From positions 2,914,001 to 2,978,000 of the forward strand of contig JAYKYS010000009.1 of the NCBI GenBank assembly GCA_036924285.1: 64,000 nt of DNA, given 5' to 3'. How positions within the stretch are numbered: position 1 is the stretch's first letter; each line of letters begins with the position of its first letter. A model generated the notes under the pieces. The model was not told where the DNA came from. It saw nothing but the letters and a program-made list of their open reading frames with translations, and ran no database searches. The position numbers and the translations under genes were made by a program. The stretch comes from Asterella californica. Taxonomy: Eukaryota > Streptophyta > Marchantiopsida > Marchantiales > Aytoniaceae. Positions 35,474-46,575 of the stretch are shown piece after piece.

Positions 35474-36207
35474 CACATAAATGTGGAAGACTCTCCCAAT
35501 CAGGTGGCCTTAGGACAGGGGATTCCGACAGAAGCCGTTTCATTTCTTCGAATGCTTCCTGTTGCTCAGAAGACCAAATGTAAGGTTCGTCCTTCTTCAG
35601 CAACTTGGTAAGTCTTCCTGCTACTTCTACGTACCTGTCAATAAACCTCCTGTAGTATCCTACCTTGCCTAGGAAGCTTCTCAACTGAGTCAAGTTAGCA
35701 GGTGGGTGAAGTTTCATGATGACTTCCACCTTAGCACAGTCGACTTCTATACCTCTTCCGGAAATCCTATGTCCTAGCAAAATTCCCTCTGACATACCAA
35801 AAAAGCACTTCTCAAGGTGAAGAGCCAAACGATGTTCTCAACACTTCAAAAAAACACTTCCTCAGAAATATCAGATGGTCTTCTTTCGATCCAAACACAC
35901 AGAAATCATCCAAGAAGATCTCTATGAAGGTACGAAGATACTCCTTGAAGATTGTAATCATCAATCTCTGGAATGTGGCGGGCGCGTTGCATAAACCAAA
36001 CGGCATTTGATTGTACGCGTACGTGCCCCAATCAGTAGTGAAAGTGGTTTTCGACTTGTCTTCTTCTCTGATCGAAACTTGGTTGTACCCAGAATACCCG
36101 TCCAGGAAGCTGTAGAACTCATGTCCTGCTACCTGATCTAACACAGAGTCGGTGAATGATAAAGGATGATGATCCTTTTTCGTGGCCAAGTTCAGCTTCC
36201 GGAAGTC
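35427..36207 (-). pseudogene. Reverse transcriptase core of the 13-kb gypsy element
   Basis: After the premature TAG that ends IRVC, the same frame continues DFRKLN, FYSFLDGYSGYNQVSIREED and TYAYNQMPFGLCNAPATFQR, with the catalytic box FLDD at 35902-35916. A frameshift near 35820 moves to LHLEKCFFGMSEGILLGHRI, then LRSFLGKVGYYRRFI, the RT connection region. The active-site Asp pair is intact, but the ORF is not. Confidence 0.88.
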
Positions 36208-37400
36208 CTAACACACTCGGATCTTCCCTGTCTGCTTCTTCGGCACGATGACGATAAGGGCTACCCACTCACTACTAAGCACTGGGAAGATGACTCCCGC
36301 CTTCAGATATTGGTCGATCTGATCCTTCACCAGAAGCGAGTACTTGAGGTTGAGCTGATACTGCCTCTGCCGTGTAGGAACGACGTCCTCCAACAAGTCA
36401 ATCCGATGCTCTCCCAACTCTCGAGGTATGCCCTTCATGTCTTCTATGGTCCACGCGAAGACATCTTGGAATTCCGTCAGAAGTTCTCGAAAGTCTTCCA
36501 ACTGTTGGTCCTCGATCACCTTGGAAAGCTTCAGCTTCTTCCCAGGAGCAACCTCCATTTCTTGAAGATCATCCGGGTTTACCATTCCTTCAGTGTGACT
36601 GTACTCACCGGCACCAAAGTATTCCGGTTTGGGAGCTTCTTCCGGTTCAGATTCGTCTTCTGGAAGACCAACTGTCGGATCTTCTGAAGGGAAGACGGTA
36701 TTTTCGTCTTCTGGAAGATCAACTGTCAGATCTTCCGAAGGGAAGACGGTATTTTCGTCTTCTGGAAGCTCTTCTTCCGCAATCTTGTAGCACTCAATGT
36801 ATCCACAGATCACGTCTTCTGCTACTTCTGTTACTTCTGTAGTACACAGATTATTCACCACAAACTCATTGTATCGTTCATCCATGTCAGAAGACGCAGC
36901 TGAGTCTTCTGAAGTGTACCCCTCTGTTGTAGAAGGAGTTTCACCTTGGTGTCCAATCTTCATCCAAGGAAGCGAGACCTTGGTCTTCTCACCTGGCTTG
37001 GGTGTAGGATTGGGAAATCTCAAATGATGTCTTCTCCAATCGGTATTTACATTTGCAGCATACAGCCATGGTCTTCCTATCAACACCTGATATCCAACCT
37101 TAGCTACAGGTCGCAAAATGATATAAGTGAGGTAAAAAGATACTCCTCCAATTACCGTCAAGACATCTTTTAGTTGCCCCAAAGGTCGTCTTCTGGTCTG
37201 GTCCGTCATTTTAAGGATTCTCGGAGTAGGCTGGAACTCAGTGAAGCCTAGGGCATGCGTCGTTTCTCAGTCATGATGTTAACTCCGGAGCCGGAATCAA
37301 TGGGTACCTTCTTCAAAAGACAGCCATGGATCTCCATATCCAGTTCTAGGGCTCCCAAGTCCTCATGCTCTATCTTTAGGATCGGGGTGCTCTGGGGAAG
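36208..37400 (-). pseudogene. Protease and RT N-terminus of the 13-kb gypsy element
   Basis: The protease active site DSGSGVNIM lies at about 37280-37298 in one frame, preceded by LELDMEIHG. A frameshift leads into 37209-36208, which has QVLIGRPWLYAANV (protease C-end), then an acidic linker with a 51-bp tandem repeat. RT begins with DVFAWTIEDMKGIPRELGEH, YQLNLKYSLLVKDQIDQYL and VIVPKKQTGKIRVC. It stops at a TAG where relatives have a Gln codon. Confidence 0.82.
36655..36756 (-). repeat. 51-bp tandem duplication in the pol linker
   Basis: Copies at 36655-36705 and 36706-36756, with the start of a third. In the protein they repeat a 17-residue acidic unit containing LPEDENTVFPSED. The linker lies between protease and RT. 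Confidence 0.88.
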
Positions 37401-37951
37401 TTTAACTGTCCTCCTCTCCTTGATCCTCGGAGCACAGATTGTAGCAACCTCCTGTAACCAGCGTTGTCATCCAACAGCTGTTGAAAGGTTACATCCGCCT
37501 TCTGATTCCACAAGTCTCGCAAGAAGTCATAAGGGGATCGCTTCAGAAGAGTGATTGGTGTTTCCAACAGAGAAGATGTAGTAGCTGCTTCCTTGGGTGG
37601 AAGACTAGAAGAGTGTCTTCCCTCGACTGGAGGCTGTTCTCGTGAGACAGGGGCTACCGTAGTCGGTGTAGGAAGCTGCTGTACTATCTTCCGTCGTTTC
37701 TCCAGCTCCTCTTGCATGATCGCTTCAACTTCTTGTCTAATGTCAGGAGCAAAGTACTTCGGATCTTCTCGGTCGTAAGTAGGAGAAGAAGGCCGCTCAG
37801 GGGAAGATGACCTCTCCTTTCGCTGCTTCTTCTTCTTGATCTCCTTCTGACGAGATTCTGACTTCCCTTTGCTTCTGGTACTTACCTTGAACACTGCTTC
37901 ATCCAAGACTTCTTCCGGAGGCCAACTGTCTGAATCCGGCAAGGGCTCCAA
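37376..37951 (-). pseudogene. Gag-pol spacer of the 13-kb gypsy element
   Basis: An open frame of 191 codons between the zinc-knuckle region and protease. It is rich in Lys, Glu, Ser and Pro (KKKKQRKERSSSPERPSSP), with a helical stretch EVEAIMQEELEKRRKIVQQL. It is in a different frame from both neighbours, so at least two frameshifts bracket it. I know no function for the spacer beyond its place in the polyprotein. Confidence 0.6.
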
Positions 37952-38028
37952 ACAGTGCCATCCGCCAAAGTGAAAGAAGAAGCTGTCTCAAGTGACTTCG
38001 TCTTCTGAGCTGCAGTCGTCTTCTGAAG

Positions 38029-39957
38029 CTAAGGCTCCTTTCCTTCGCGCTTCCCGAGGTCTGGTTCGTCTTCCTCGATATGGAGACAATCCGTACAATC
38101 CCCAGGATCTTCTTTTTCTACCGTGATGTGCTGTACCACTGCTAACTCGAGCTTAGAAGCTGATGCAGCTTCTGCAGGCGGCGTGGTCTCTGCAAATCTA
38201 ACCATCTGTCGCGGTCGTAAGGTCTGAGGACAAATCCCTGTGAAATGACCGACTTCCTTACAGTTTCCACACAAGGGCACTTGCCCAATCTGTCTTCTTG
38301 GATGAGGACAGGTGGACCACCCGTGTCCTGTCTCTCCACAATTATTGCACGCTCCAGGAAGAGGATTGAGAGATCGTTGTGATGAAAAAGGTTGCCAGGG
38401 CGTCCTGGTCTGTACATTACTAGCTCTAGCCTTAGGTACATAACGATTATATTGGGCGGGAGGAGTAGGAGTGAAGAGTTGTATCGTCTCGATCCGATAG
38501 CAGGTTTCTCCACTAGGATCGTGTAGATATCCCTCATCCTCTTCTTCCCATCCTGCCCAATTGAGAGCTTGATCTTACGTACACTGATCTCTGGTGTGTC
38601 CGGAAGAGTTACAAAGGTTGCACCAAAGGTTTGACCGAGAAGCCGTAGGTTGCTTCCGCTTGTTCTTCTGGTTCAGAAGATGAACTTTCAGGTCGGCAAA
38701 TTGCTTCAGAACTTCATCGATCCGAGGATCCGGTGCAGACTGAATGATCTGAGTCTGAGGCATCTTCTGCACAACTTCTTCCCTTGATCGTGTCTTCTCC
38801 TTCTTCTTCTTCCGTGTCTTCTTCTCTTATTCAGATTCAGATTCTGAACTTTCGACAGTAGACTCTTCAGAAGTAGAGGATGCTTCCGAATCACTGTTAT
38901 CAGTTTCAGTGGACTTGGACTTCCTCTTGGACTTCCTAGAAGACTTCTTCGAGGTCTTCTCTCTGTCTTTCATCATATTCCGAGTGATGCTCGAGGTTTC
39001 ATACTGCTCGGCATGCTTCTATACTTCTACTAAATCATCACCTCCTCCTCTTCTGCAGTACAACTCCATATCCTGAGACAATCCTCCCAAGTACCAGTCC
39101 ACGGCTTGCTGGGCACAATAACCGGGTCTTCCTTGGTTCTGAGGGATGTGATCCAAGAGGTCTTCAAACCTCTCGGTGTAATCCCGCAGTGTCTCCTTCT
39201 TCTTCCGTTCGAGTCTCTGAAGTTCTATGAGGGTCATCCGATCATAACCCACTCCTCTGAACCTCTTCAAAAAAGTTGCCTACAGAGTAGCCCAAGCGGC
39301 CATTACTAACCCATCATCCAACATTTTACTCATCCATTTCCTTCCCTTCCTTACGATCAAACTAGGAAATACACGAAGTCTGTCGGCATCAGAGTCTTCC
39401 TTGTTGGATCGAGAGATGGTCTCGAACATCGTGATGAAGTCATCCGCGTCAGCATCATCATCGTACGGATGGTACTTCTGTCGAGTGTGGGAAGCCATGT
39501 CGATTGCCGGCTGGTGCGACTGCCAACTTCTTCCTCTCTCAGGCCCAGGTGGTGGAGATGGTCTTCTCGAAGATCCAGGCTTGTCTGAATCTCGAATGTC
39601 GTCTTCTGAGTTAGAGCTGCCATCGCTGTCGCCTTCTGAGACGTCTGGAACGATCTCCTCTAGTCTTCCTTCACCTTGAGAAGCTTCTTCCGCACTTGGG
39701 AAGACGTCTTCCGAGTAACCAGTACCAAAATCTACTTTAAACACGTGATCACCCGGTTGGCTTCTGTCTTCTCCAAAGATTATGCTCGAGATGGAAGGCT
39801 CTTCCAACTCTACTGATCGGATCTTCCTGAGCTCTTCTTCTTTCTTTTGGTGTCTCAGGGATATCCGCTGCTCTCTAGAAGCGGTTCGCTGGGGTGACTG
39901 TACCCACTCAAGATCTTTATCCGTGCGTCTTCTGCTTCTTCCTTTGGTCGGAGGCAT
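38029..39957 (-). pseudogene. Gag of the 13-kb gypsy element with three CCHC zinc knuckles
   Basis: It starts MPPTKGRSRRR (ATG at 39957) and keeps one frame for about 640 codons, but stops fall at about 39280 (TAG), 39019 (TAG), 38827 (TAA) and 38575 (TAA). After the first stop is the retrotransposon gag block LIELQRLERKKKETLRDYTE with RFEDLLDHIP. Three CX2CX4HX4C knuckles follow: CNLCNSSGHTRDQC, CNNCGETGHGWSTC and CGNCKEVGHFTGIC. Long Ser/Asp/Glu-rich segments separate the parts. The ends and order fit a gypsy gag. Confidence 0.85.
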
Positions 39958-42417
39958 CCACCAGAATACCGAGAAGAGATGTCCCTCTTCTTCTTCTATC
40001 AGATCCGGCAGACTGAATGACTGAACAACCGATCACATGTTCGGAACGTCTTCTTCTCCTGCTTCTTGTTGCACTCACTGCAATCTTCCAAGATCGAGTC
40101 TTCCAAGAAGCTCTTGGAAGCATGGAAGCGACTTCTTCCAACTCTCCTTGATGTATCTCTTCAGCTTCTGGTTTCTTCTCGGAGAATGGATTGCTGATTT
40201 GAGTGCAGAAGCTTTGCTCGTGGATACTGGGTAGTGGGTTCCTTGAATTTACTTCCAATTGTGCATGGGAAGTGCTCTTCTTGAGTGGCGGTGACTGTCA
40301 GCAGTGGTGGAATTGCAGCTTGACTCGTCCAGTAGAGCACTTAGGATCTATGTACGGACGGTCTTATGGATAAGGGATCCTAGAAGACAGAGTAGTCGGA
40401 GCAGCGAAGAGAAGAAGAAAGAAGCCTTCTTCCCGCAACAGAAGACGACATCCTAAAGTAGAAGACGGTGCAACTGTACTCACGTTTGTTGTCTTCCTCC
40501 CCAAACTATTACAAGCAGGGATGGCTTGTTAGTCAAGATCCGGACTAGAAGCCTGTCGGAATCTTAATTTCTCCTTTTTATCTTGTTTTCTCTTGTTTGG
40601 GTTTTCCCCTTCTTCCCCATCTTCCCCCATCTTCCCTATCTTCTTACCTTCTTCTAGTGAGCTTCCGAGACTTCTATTGAGCTTCCGTGAAGGTGAATGT
40701 CGTTGTAGTGCTTCCCCGGCAGCGGCGTAAAAAATGGTGCTCACTATATGTAGTGTCGCAGGATTACTCCTTTTGCTCATTTAGTATACAAGATATCGTT
40801 CCCACAGAGGATTTGCACAAGTAACGCTGCTCTGAGTTCTAAGATCTGTTCAAACACACAAACACACGGGTTTTACCTAGAAATCCCTTCCTCTCACAAA
40901 ACCATGCGTCTTCCAGACTCGCCAACAAGTGTTCTGGACTTAAACAAACAACTACTAACTAGAATATCACACAACTATTCGCAGAGAAGCTCGGGAAGAC
41001 GCGCTTCCTGCTTCCAGGTCACTTCTTCTGGTCTTCTCAGTACCGTCTTCCCGAAGCAATTCTCGGCTTCTGGGGGTTCAACTCGGCTTCTCACACCTCT
41101 AGAAGACTGTCCTACTTCGCAGAAGTCGATCAGCAACGGCTGTTACACCTCACTCACCCTCACATTCCAACTGGTTAGATTAATCACAGGGTGTACGCTC
41201 CATGTAGCCTTCTCAGGCTTCTGCCTACGGAAAGAGAATGCAGACTTCTTCTTGCGTTATCTCCTTATTCCAACATCGAGTGTACTGTACACTGTGTACC
41301 TCTAGTGTCTAATCTGTCTCCTGCACCAAAAAATCTAGTGTGTGTGCAGGCAGCCAGTTTCTTCGAAGACTCTCTCGTGTGTCTAATCTGTCTGCACCGT
41401 AAGATCGATATATGTGTGCAGAACTCATTTTTCCACACGGGCCTAATTTCCTACTCTTTGATCCTACTTAACCATCGCCATGAGAACCAGGGGAGACGAC
41501 CACTGGGGAGAGATGGGCGCTGACAAGAGGCTGCCACCCCACATGCAAACGGTTTCCCCTCTAGCTTTAGTCATCCACCTTATTGTTCCTACGCTACCTA
41601 TGCTGCCACATGATATCCTAACTAATTTTACACTGAAAAATTGCCACCCCTAAGATAGCATGTTCGGTCCTACTAAATTTGGAAAATGTCAACGTCGGTT
41701 GTGTTTACTATCTATTCTGATTGCTCGGAGGCAATCTCTACCTGATCTGCTCCTATCGAAACTACTAATTTGACTTCTGATAAGCTGGGAAGCTGCCGGT
41801 GCCTCTTCATCGAGATCATGAAGGTCCATCCTTGTAGCTCTGGTACCATGAATGCCGTCCTCTTCAATCCTTACAACTTGTCTCAGATTTTATCCTCTAG
41901 ATCTACGTCAGAGAACTGCACCACCTTCTCTGGGAGAAATTACTCTCACTACATGATCTTCATTCCCTGCTCCTTTAGCTGATGTTGAGGTCAAGACAGC
42001 CATAAGCTTTCTCCCTATAGCATCATTGAACTTTAGAGGAGAGCAATTCATAACGTTGAGATTCGTCGCTTGCTGTGCTATGTCATGCTCAAGACGTTCT
42101 CCCCTTCCATGAGAAGCTAGCATGCATTTTCTTCGGCACCCAGTTGTAGTTCCACACGCTGCTGCAATTGTTCAGCCACCTGCGCAAGACATATAAATCG
42201 AATCCTTGGGCTGTAGTATCAATTGTAAATTTACGATACCTCCAACTGTAAGGACACTTATTTGAGCTTTCAACTCCTCTGCGGTAGGAACTGTTTCTGT
42301 AGTAGGTGGTTGAGTATTCTCGACAGGAGATTCCAATTGTCTCATTCTCCTCTGATTGTCAATCTGATGACAACTTCGTGACCACTGTAAAACTCCCCAC
42401 ATCCATCCAACGCTTCC
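39958..42417 (-). other. 5' leader of the 13-kb gypsy element
   Basis: This internal sequence lies between the 5' LTR and gag. A 113-codon frame (39917-40258) overlaps the gag start in another phase, and an 83-codon frame lies at 40529-40780. Neither has a motif, so they may be leader ORFs or chance. A frame at 42172-42420 starts at the LTR edge. I could not identify a primer-binding site complementary to a tRNA 3' end next to 42417. Confidence 0.5.
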
Positions 42418-44539
42418 CACATAAAGCTGGGTGCTTCATCAATCTCTGCATTCTGTCTATGGGAGAATAGCAATGAAACGATAGAGCAGGACTTCCACCA
42501 TCCCGCTTTGAGGATTGTCAATAAAGACCTCCAAGCAGTCATTCCTGCACGTTGTTGCACCACAGTCTTCGCAGTCCAGCTTCCACTCTTCAGAAGACGA
42601 ATCTAGTCTTCCAGAAGACAGCTACTCCGTCTTCCGGGATTCTAACAGTGCTTCCTAAATAGCTCTCGTCTTCCAAGCTACATCTAACCAATCCTAACTA
42701 AGCAAGGCCTCGCATGGATTACCAAGAAGACAACCCACCTTGCATTACATCCTACTTCCTATAAGAAGATACAAGATTCACGAAACGTAGAGTGCATAAC
42801 AGGTTCAGAAGATGGTTGCGGGCTCCTGCGGTGACAATGGCCTCTGGGAAGACTCCCGAGACAGCTTCGATTCAAAGTCTTTCACGGAAGACCTCCCGAA
42901 GTCAGGCTTCCCTTCACTGGTCTCACCTGTCTTCTTCTTCATACGCGTAATCTATCCTCACAACAGACTCAAGACATTTGCACTTTGTTCTTCTGACTTC
43001 TCACCTCTCATACACACTCAGAAGAAGCTTGCTGCATGATGGAAAGACATGATCCTCGACCATTCTCTCCAGATTCTGCCAACAAGACTTCTCACGACTC
43101 TCTCCTAAGTTTGAGAAGAAGAAGGAATGGGACACTATGGGTCGGACAGAAGAGACTCGAAATGGACCCTCACGTCTTCTCGCGCATTTTGTCAGCCCTT
43201 CCAGTCTTCTAGTCTCTCTAGGAAGATGTGGATATGAGAAGCTTAGAAGACCGGGAGGCACAGGCCTAGTTCCCGACTTCCAACTTTTCGAAATAACAAA
43301 GCAACTCACCAAGCCACTCGAGATTCGTACCAAGCCTCTCTTAACACCAAACCAAAGCAAATCCACTCTTGATACGAATTTTGTACAGTAGACTTCCGAA
43401 GACAGTCAGGCTTTCGAAGCGTCTTCCGAAGACAGTCAAGTTTCAGAAGCGTCTTCCGAAGATGTTCCAATCTTCCGAAGCGTCTTCTGTTCAAGGTTTC
43501 GGGAGAAGAGGGATGGTAGAGTAAGGAAATTGATAGCTGGGATCTCCAATTTGATGGCTAGGAGTAGGGAAGCTCGAATTGAACTTGGGAATAATCAAGA
43601 AGATGTTTGACAGAAATTGGGAGCGCTTCCGCGTCCAATGTCACAATAGAAAAATAAGGGTGGGGGAATTGATCAATAATGTTGCCTGTAAATCACCGGG
43701 GAAGCGCGGGGGATACCAAACAAAGGCGAGAAGCAGGGGGAAGGAAAAAGAACATGGGAAGAACCTCTACTATCTTCTGTCTGCTTCCCGAGTTGTCTTC
43801 TTCTTCCGCGCGCTTCCGGCTCTGGTCCCAGCTCCAATGCTACCCCACTGAGCTGCTTCCGCCGTCAACTATTGACTACGCCTTAATCGATTAAGCCGTC
43901 CACCTTCGATTCCACTCAGCCGTCCTCCAATGTCAGCTTCCGGGAGTTCACATGAAACGCCTTTAGCTCAATACGCTTCTTGCGCTTCAACAATTCGACC
44001 TCGCCGTTCTTCTAGCTTCTAATCGATCCTAACCTCACTCAATTTCACCTCGCTGCCTCCTCACTCAAAGCTCACCCTCGAATCGATCTTCTCAACCAAC
44101 AAGCGCTCCTGCTGCGGGAAGCTGAAATGCGCTAATGCGCTTCCTGCGCATCTTCCCCGCAGTTTAGGGGTTTCGACCCTAGATGACTTACCTGACCTAC
44201 CTACCTTCTTGGTGTTACCTAGTAGGTACACCTACTTATTTACTTGAAAATCTGTGGTTAGGCCTTCACGGTTCGCCGTCTTCCGGAAGATGCGTGTCTT
44301 CCGTCATCTTCCGTCTTCCGCCGTCTTCCGTCTTCCGAAGATACCGCCAAGAAGACGCTTTCCGGAAGACGGTCATCTTCCGAAGAAGTCAACTTCTTAT
44401 TACAAAAAGCTCATAAGATCATCTTCCTGCTAAGGAAGCCGTAATCTTAAGTAACAACGCTTCTTCAGTTATACAAACAAGTTATTAATCTCAAAAATTT
44501 CAAAAATTTGTGAATCCTGTAATTTGTGGGCACCACATA
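42418..44539 (-). repeat. 5' LTR of the 13-kb gypsy element
   Basis: Partner of 31527-33657, with scattered substitutions and small indels. It has the same 30-bp tandem array (about 43391-43490) and the same GTCTTCC cluster (about 44277-44385). Its outer edge at 44539 interrupts the gag start of a family B element. Confidence 0.9.
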
Positions 44540-44702
44540 GCGCCTTTGTTGCCAAAGCTTCCTTCCGTTCATCAGACTATTGCTGCCGTAAAAACATAGT
44601 GAAAGCTTGGAACATCGATGCAGTCGTCGGATCCAACTGCACCTTCGGCAACCCACCTAAACCACTAGCTCCATCTCCATCACCTTTTTCATCTCCACTC
44701 AT
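44540..44702 (-). pseudogene. Ty3/gypsy gag N-terminus (family B), cut by the 5' LTR
   Basis: The minus strand reads MSGDEKGDGDGASGLGG, VQLDPTTASMFQAFTMFLRQ, then TAG, then SDERKEALATKAL, and is cut at the LTR edge. It resembles the gag start of the family whose protease/RT remains lie left of the 13-kb element and whose gag middle lies at 46.5-48.06 kb. Confidence 0.6.
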
Positions 44703-46244
44703 GACTGTCTATCTTTTCTTCAAAGTTCACACATAGAAGAAATCTCAACCCCAGACCTTCACGTCGAGTTCACCACCGTATCATGTCGAATATTGCGTGA
44801 AGGATGTCTAGGAAAATGTGAGGTTCCTGGCTGTGGAGATGTTGTGTGCTGAACAAAGACAAGACAGAGAAAAATAACCAAAGAAAATGAATGCTGCAAT
44901 ATATACCAAATCCAAATGTATGTACACTACCGGTTCTTTCTTCCTAAGAACACAAAATTGAGAAACAGACCAGAGCGGTCCGTAGTTTGCTTCAAAGCCC
45001 CTAAAACAAACCCCTGAATCTCAACCCTGATCTAAAACCACCGAAGCGTAGCTCAAAGCTAGAGAAACTTCCCTTTGCTAACAAACAGAACTGCTCCAGT
45101 ATCACACGATTGAAACCCAAGTCCAAACCACATCCATGTACAAGCTCTTAGCCAAAGCTGGCTACCACAAGTTGTATATAACCAACCAGAACTCTAACGA
45201 ACTCAAAAGAGCAAAACCCGTAGCGAAGAAACCAAAAAAGATCTATCTGAGAACTTTCTCTTTTCGCCGAATAGACTTCAGATGTCGATAGGGTCTCCTC
45301 TGCTGACTCCGTTAACCCAAGAAACCTTCAGATCCGACTCCCAACAGCCGAGATATCGCCGATTTTCGGTCGCAGGTGACCGAACCTTCAAAAACTGCTC
45401 CCTACGACATAGAACCGCACATACCGCTCAAACGGATCGCTTGATCTGATATCTGTTTTCCCTGACAGATAGATCTAGCTATCACGAACCCAACGAGACT
45501 CCAAACAAATCGTTTAGAGTTCCCCTTGCAAAACCACGCAAGAAATTTGGTCGCAGGTTGCAAAAAACTGACGTAAATGGACTCCCTACGGCTCAAACTC
45601 GCTCACCTCACCCAAACCAACAATCCAATCCACGTATTGTCATCTTCTATGCGTAGATGAAGACTCCCTGATCGCGTAGGCACCAAGAACGAAGAGCTTG
45701 GCACACCGATCGCGAAGAACAATCTAATTTTAGATCGCAGGCGATGAAAAACCTGACGCAAGCGCTTCCCTGCGAGCCAATTTCACTCAGAACTCCTAAA
45801 CCGCCCGATGAAACTTGACATCGTCTTCAATTTCCTGTAAAACTCAGTGTTCTGATCCCCATGGATCCAAGGACAACAAGTTTGGACTCCGGTACGGCCT
45901 GAACGGTCCAACTCTCCTTCACATGTAACTGAAATCTCTCAATCTCCTTCCTGCGTCTCAATTTCTTTGAGTACACATCCCCCGATCCCTCTCTTCAAGA
46001 ACTGTCTTATCCCACACGTAGCCTGCACAGATCTGAACCCAATGACACCTTGCGCGCGTGTATTGGACTTCTCAATTCTCCAAAACGTCCACCGACAGGT
46101 CGTAGAAACAAGCTGACCCCTTAAGCTGCTCCCTTACGTCAGTCTCTGCACGTATCAGTTCTCTTCAATAATAATGAAGCAGACCCCTTGCGTCTTTGAT
46201 ATAACGCCTAAAGTCTCAAATACCCAATCAGCAAGTAAACTAGA
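44703..46244. other. Gene-free stretch, probable leader or LTR of a family B element
   Basis: No coding region was seen. By position on the minus strand it precedes a gag start, so it may be a 5' leader or decayed LTR, but no second copy is in the window to prove it. Confidence 0.35.
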
Positions 46245-46575
46245 GCCTAGCTTGATTTTTCCTTCTTTCGAATCGCATAACTTCTTCGCTAGACGTCCAA
46301 ACGAAGTAAACAAGATGCTCATGGAAAGCTGACAACGAGCTCTACCCATCTATGTGATGAAAGTGAAGATCTGAAGTTGTGCCAAAAGCCCGTAAGCTAA
46401 GGCCTAGCTTGTTTTCTCCATCTTTCGAGTCCTATACGTTCTCCACTAGGCGTCCAAACGAAGTAGACAAAGTGCATATGGAAGCTGACAACGAGCTCTA
46501 ACCATCTATGTGATGAAAATGGAGATCCAAAATGATGCCAAAAGCCCGTAAGCTAGAGCCTAGCTTGTCTTTCTC
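46245..46575. repeat. 156-157-bp tandem duplication
   Basis: Two copies at 46245-46401 and 46402-46557, and a partial third. Each starts GCCTAGCTTG and contains CGTCCAAACGAAGTA, GCTGACAACGAGCTCTA, CCATCTATGTGATGAAA and GCCAAAAGCCCGTAAGCTA. The copies have diverged moderately. Confidence 0.85.

Larger units (their letters stand above)
31527..44539 (-). mobile_element. Ty3/gypsy LTR retrotransposon, about 13 kb, defective
   Basis: Two direct repeats of about 2.1 kb (31527-33657 and 42418-44539) flank an internal region. On the minus strand it encodes gag with zinc knuckles, protease, RT, RNase H and integrase in that order, which is the Ty3/gypsy order. It therefore runs right to left, with its 5' LTR on the right. 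RT wording (for example FLDGYSGYNQV and GHRISGRGIEVD) resembles the non-chromodomain Athila/Tat side of the group; that placement is from memory. The coding region has at least five premature stops and several frameshifts. I found no clear primer-binding site and no target-site duplication. The LTRs differ by a few percent by eye. Confidence 0.92.

Noticed and set aside
39280..39282. Programmed stop readthrough at the gag TAG.
   Set aside because: Three more in-frame stops (TAG, TAA, TAA) follow within gag, plus frameshifts later. This is decay, not a recoding site.
33713..39957. Gypsy element mobilised in trans as an already defective copy, because its ORFs are broken while its LTRs are similar.
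   Set aside because: The two LTRs differ by a few percent by eye. Neutral decay at that level over 6 kb of coding sequence would itself create a handful of stops, so no trans mobilisation is needed.
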